NCBI RefSeq assembly: GCF_014635025.1
Contig: NZ_BMCE01000001.1
Coordinates: forward strand, 1 to 64,000
Length of the DNA stretch: 64,000 nt
Direction of reading: 5' to 3'
From: Fictibacillus barbaricus
GTDB taxonomy: Bacteria > Bacillota > Bacilli > Bacillales > Fictibacillaceae
The notes beneath the pieces were generated by a model that saw only the letters and a list, made by a program, of their open reading frames with translations, was not told where the DNA came from and did no database searches. Positions 61,504 to 64,000 of the stretch are shown in pieces. Positions within the stretch are counted from its first letter, which is position 1, and each line of letters begins with the position of its first letter. The translations under genes were made by a program, and so were the position numbers.

Positions 61504-62589
61504 ATGAACAAACATTCCATTTATGGATTAACAATCGATCAGTTAACAGCTTGGCTCCTTGAGCATGGACATAAACCATATCGCGCATCCCAGGTTTGGA
61601 GTTACTTATATAGAGAGCGAGTCACAAAATTCTCTGAGATGACCGACATCAAAGAAGATTGTATTCATTTATTAGAAGATAACTTTACAATCCAAACGCT
61701 TCGTCAACACGTAAAACAAGAAGCGTCTGACGGCACAATTAAATTTTTATTTAAACTGCAAGATGGCAACCTAATTGAGACTGTATTAATGAGGCATAAA
61801 TACGGCTTGTCGGTTTGTGTTACTACTCAAGTAGGGTGTAATATAGGCTGCAGTTTCTGTGCAAGCGGGTTGTTGACTAAGACTCGTGATTTATCCAGCG
61901 GAGAGATCGTGGAGCAGATCATGAATGTACAACATCATTTGGATTTGGCTGGCAAAGGAGAAAACGTTAGTCATATCGTAGTGATGGGTATCGGGGAACC
62001 GTTTGATAATTTTGAGAACATGGTGGACTTTTTAAAGATTATGATCGATCAAAAAGGACTTGCTATTGGTTCGAGACACATTACGGTTTCTACAAGCGGG
62101 ATTGTGAATAAGATTTACGAATTTGCAGATACAAACATCCCTGTGAATTTAGCGATTTCCTTGCATGCCCCAAACAATGAGCTGCGTACAAAAATTATGA
62201 AGATTAACCGCGCGTATCCTCTTGAAAAGTTAATAGATTCCATAAACTATTATATAGAGAAAACAAACCGTCGTATTACGATTGAATATATCTTATTAAA
62301 AGATGTTAACGATCACGTAGAAGAAGCGATACAACTAGCTGCGCTCTTTCAAGATAAAAAGAAAAAGCTCTATATTAACCTTATTCCGTACAACCCTGTT
62401 GATGAGCATAGTCAGTACCAGCGCAGTGATCAGGAATCAGTGCTCAGCTTTTATGACACACTTAAGAAAAATGAAATCAACTGTAAGATCCGTCAGGAAC
62501 ATGGTACAGATATTGATGCTGCTTGCGGACAGTTAAGAAGCAAACAGATCAAAAAGGATAAGAATAACTCAAATTCAATCAAACTTTAA
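61504..62589 (+). CDS. RlmN-family 23S rRNA (adenine-C2) methyltransferase paralogue
   Basis: A 361-residue radical-SAM methylase from ATG 61504 with AGAGG eight bases upstream. The cluster motif is CNIGCSFC (Cys112, 116, 119), and the C-terminal catalytic cysteine is Cys341 in IDAACGQL. RlmN methylates C2 of A2503 in 23S rRNA, whereas Cfr methylates C8 and gives multidrug resistance. Segments such as [19 protein letters not shown] and [10 protein letters not shown] are RlmN-like, not Cfr-like. The post-cluster loop [15 protein letters not shown] departs from the usual ASTLGGLKRNL. In Bacillus the housekeeping rlmN lies elsewhere, so this is probably a second copy. Confidence 0.82.
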   Translation: MNKHSIYGLTIDQLTAWLLEHGHKPYRASQVWSYLYRERVTKFSEMTDIKEDCIHLLEDNFTIQTLRQHVKQEASDGTIKFLFKLQDGNLIETVLMRHKYGLSVCVTTQVGCNIGCSFCASGLLTKTRDLSSGEIVEQIMNVQHHLDLAGKGENVSHIVVMGIGEPFDNFENMVDFLKIMIDQKGLAIGSRHITVSTSGIVNKIYEFADTNIPVNLAISLHAPNNELRTKIMKINRAYPLEKLIDSINYYIEKTNRRITIEYILLKDVNDHVEEAIQLAALFQDKKKKLYINLIPYNPVDEHSQYQRSDQESVLSFYDTLKKNEINCKIRQEHGTDIDAACGQLRSKQIKKDKNNSNSIKL

Positions 62590-62596
62590 AGCTTGA

Positions 62597-62624
62597 GACC
62601 GGTTAATGTGACCGGTCTTTTTTT
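62597..62624 (+). terminator. terminator of the RlmN paralogue
   Basis: GACCGGT-TAATGTG-ACCGGTC with T8 tail. It ends three bases before the next promoter. Confidence 0.9.
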
Positions 62625-62627
62625 CTG

Positions 62628-62656
62628 TTGACAACTGTAAATGAATTACATATGAT
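62628..62656 (+). promoter_or_regulatory. promoter of the MutS2-paralogue leader
   Basis: TTGACA (62628-62633), 17 bases, TATGAT (62651-62656). Near-consensus SigA promoter; transcription should start about 62663. Confidence 0.88.
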
Positions 62657-62687
62657 GAGGGTAATCAATGGAAAGGATGGTGTGTTT

Positions 62688-62711
62688 GTGAGCGTTGTCG
62701 TTCTTAACTAA
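62688..62711 (+). CDS. Seven-residue leader peptide
   Basis: GTG-AGC-GTT-GTC-GTT-CTT-AAC-TAA, read MSVVVLN, with AAAGGATGG seven bases upstream of the GTG. Its last four codons (GTTCTTAACTAA, 62700-62711) are perfectly complementary to 62793-62804. The layout is that of a stalling leader peptide. Translation is inferred from the ribosome site and position. Confidence 0.65.
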   Translation: MSVVVLN

Positions 62712-62804
62712 AACAAATCGGATACAGGTATACAGAAGAAAAAATGAAACGGTATGATCCGGTTTATTTGTTATGCTCTTTTGTTGCCGCCATTAGTTAA
62801 GAAC
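62700..62804 (+). promoter_or_regulatory. attenuator pairing arms
   Basis: Arm 1 (62700-62711) pairs perfectly over 12 bases with arm 2 (62793-62804). Arm 2 and its 3' side (62798-62809) can instead pair with the 5' half of terminator 1 (62847-62860, TTCTTA core of six pairs plus further pairs). These pairings are mutually exclusive. Confidence 0.7.
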
Positions 62805-62847
62805 AGCGGTCAGATACAAGCCATCATATTCATTCCTTTGATGCTGC

Positions 62848-62875
62848 CGGACTCTTCTTATGAGCCGTTTTTTTA
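62848..62875 (+). terminator. attenuator terminator 1
   Basis: CGG(A)CTC-TTCTTAT-GAGCCG followed by T7. Confidence 0.8.
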
Positions 62876-62906
62876 TGCAGTTTTATAGGGTGAAGTCTAT
62901 CTATGA

Positions 62907-62940
62907 GGCAGAAATGACATGTTCATTTCTGTCTTTTTTT
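62907..62940 (+). terminator. attenuator terminator 2
   Basis: CAGAAATGA-CATGT-TCATTTCTG, a perfect nine-pair stem extended by G-C and G-T pairs, followed by TTTTTTTA. It lies 100 bases before the MutS2-like gene. Confidence 0.82.
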
Positions 62941-63039
62941 ATTGGCACGTTCCTGGCCTCTGTTAAGAGGAGGGGATATAAAAAACATTCCATAATAAAA
63001 CACGTTTTTTGGCAATAAAAAATTTGGAGGTAGATCCAC

Positions 63040-64000
63040 TTGAATACACAAACCATAAATATGCTTGAATATAACAAGATAAAAGAAAATCTTGGCTCAT
63101 ATGCAATGAATTCAGCAACGAAAAAAATGATTGAGAAACTAGAACCTTCTTCAGATCTCTCTGTTATAAAATCGTGGATGCTTGACACTACTGAAGCAAA
63201 ATTGATTCTCGAGAAAAGCGCTAGTGTTCCTATCGCTAATCTAAATGGTCTTGAACAGGTGCTGGACGTTCATAAAAAGGGCCTAAATCTTACAGCTGAG
63301 CAATTGACATTAATTTATGGGCTGCTCGAAAATGTCAGCAGAATGCAGCGTTATATGAAAGACAAAATCTATTTAGCACCGGCTGTATCCTCATATGCTT
63401 ATTCCATGTTCGATCTTAGTGATCTAAAAGAGGAGATCTATCGGTGTATACGAAACGGTCAAGTAGATGATCATGCAAGCAAAGCTTTATCGAAAGTAAG
63501 AAAAAAGATCGCAGTGGCAGAAGAAAGAATTAAATCAAAGTTAGACAATATGATGAAATCAGCAGCTTATCGGGATATGCTTCAAGATTCAATCGTTTCG
63601 ATGAGGGATGGCCGGTATGTGATACCAGTAAAAAGTAAATTTAAGCGAAATATTGATGGCCAGATTCTAGATAGCTCTTCCAGCGGAGCAACAGTTTACA
63701 TGGAGCCGAATGATATACGTAAGCTGCAAACCGAAATCAGCGTGTTAAGAGCAGAAGAGGAGATCGAGATCTCTATCATCTTAGGGGTTTTAACTGGGAT
63801 GGTTGCTGCATATGAAAGGGAATTACACGTTACGATCGAGGCGATGATTCATTATGACTATATCTTCGCGAAAGCAAAATACAGCAGAGTATTGGATGCT
63901 AGAGGTGTTGAGATAAACCAAGATAATGTTATTAGAATCATAAACGGAAAACATCCTCTGCTAGGTGAAAAGTGTGTTCCACTGAACTTTAACTTGGGTG
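63040..64000 (+). CDS. MutS2-family protein, paralogue (5' part, cut by window edge)
   Basis: The first 320 residues of a MutS2-like protein from TTG 63040 with TTGGAGG nine bases upstream. The N-terminal core and clamp domains are recognisable: MLEYNKIKENLGSYAMNSATK, DSIVSMRDGRYVIPVKSKFK, GQILDSSSSGATVYMEP and the start of the ATPase part (NGKHPLLGEK). MutS2/RqcU of B. subtilis binds collided ribosomes and rescues them. The Walker and Smr domains would lie past 64000. It is less like the housekeeping MutS2 (for instance MRDGRYVIPV for IRNDRFVIPV), hence a paralogue call. It is controlled by the leader upstream. Confidence 0.88.
   Translation, partial: MNTQTINMLEYNKIKENLGSYAMNSATKKMIEKLEPSSDLSVIKSWMLDTTEAKLILEKSASVPIANLNGLEQVLDVHKKGLNLTAEQLTLIYGLLENVSRMQRYMKDKIYLAPAVSSYAYSMFDLSDLKEEIYRCIRNGQVDDHASKALSKVRKKIAVAEERIKSKLDNMMKSAAYRDMLQDSIVSMRDGRYVIPVKSKFKRNIDGQILDSSSSGATVYMEPNDIRKLQTEISVLRAEEEIEISIILGVLTGMVAAYERELHVTIEAMIHYDYIFAKAKYSRVLDARGVEINQDNVIRIINGKHPLLGEKCVPLNFNLG

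Noticed and set aside
61504-62589. Cfr multidrug-resistance methylase
   Set aside because: Diagnostic stretches align with RlmN, not Cfr, so it is called an RlmN-type paralogue; C8 activity is not indicated.
62668-62690. Alternative leader peptide MERMVCL starting at ATG 62668
   Set aside because: Its ribosome site would lie at or before the predicted transcription start, and its sequence does not coincide with the pairing arm.

Overview
The window is the replication-origin region of a low-GC, endospore-forming Gram-positive bacterium of the Bacillaceae. The support is gene content and order: gyrA-gyrB-remB-recF-rlbA-dnaN-dnaA on the minus strand, oriC, then rpmH-rnpA-yidD-yidC-khpB-mnmE-mnmG-rsmG-noc-parA-parB on the plus strand, followed by the rpsF-ssb-rpsR, gdpP-rplI-dnaB, purA and walRKHIJ blocks. 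Spore-linked genes (noc, soj/spo0J, yyaC, spoIIIJ/jag) fit an endospore former. The proteins resemble Bacillus subtilis ones, but the order differs in places (HD-GYP gene beside gyrA, MscS channel, S8 protease, Bce-type module). The species cannot be named from sequence alone.

Layout. 1-260: tandem minus-strand promoters and a leader typical of an rRNA operon that lies beyond the left edge. 267-10538: HD-GYP protein and the replication/gyrase block. 9011-9182 and 10539-11154: the two halves of oriC, with DnaA boxes and a DnaA-trio tract. 11155-20460: ribosomal protein L34, RNase P protein, membrane insertion, tRNA modification and chromosome segregation genes, with parS sites at 17710 and 20274 and another at 24136. 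20609-33542: DUF554 protein, yyaC, MscS, a molybdopterin oxidoreductase, ychF, the rpsF operon, gdpP-rplI and the replicative helicase. 33624-36074: PurR-type operator and purA, then a Lys-Glu-Asp-Phe tRNA cluster. 36251-46527: a PlsY-like protein, an M23 peptidase, walRKHIJ-htrA and rlmH, with a DnaA-box cluster before rlmH.

From 46646 on the content is accessory: a secreted subtilase, PhnA, a Bce-type two-component/ABC module for peptide-antibiotic sensing, two divergent S-box (SAM riboswitch) sulfur transcription units, a GNAT enzyme, a possible 22-residue basic microprotein, an AraC remnant and a POT peptide transporter. The right end carries an RlmN paralogue followed by a MutS2 paralogue that is cut by the window edge.

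The most interesting signal is the 450-base leader before the MutS2 paralogue (62590-63039). It has a near-consensus promoter, a seven-codon leader peptide, a perfect 12-base complement of the end of that peptide 93 bases downstream, and two intrinsic terminators. One of these can be disrupted by the released complement. This is the layout of ribosome-stalling attenuation of antibiotic-resistance genes, here placed before a ribosome-rescue type ATPase and beside a 23S rRNA methylase paralogue.

Other structure not explained by genes: two intergenic five-unit arrays with a 20-21 bp period (28031-28123 and 35158-35249), and a duplicated element in the tRNA cluster in which a tRNA 5' fragment plus a homologous segment of about 65 bp precedes an intact tRNA, found twice.
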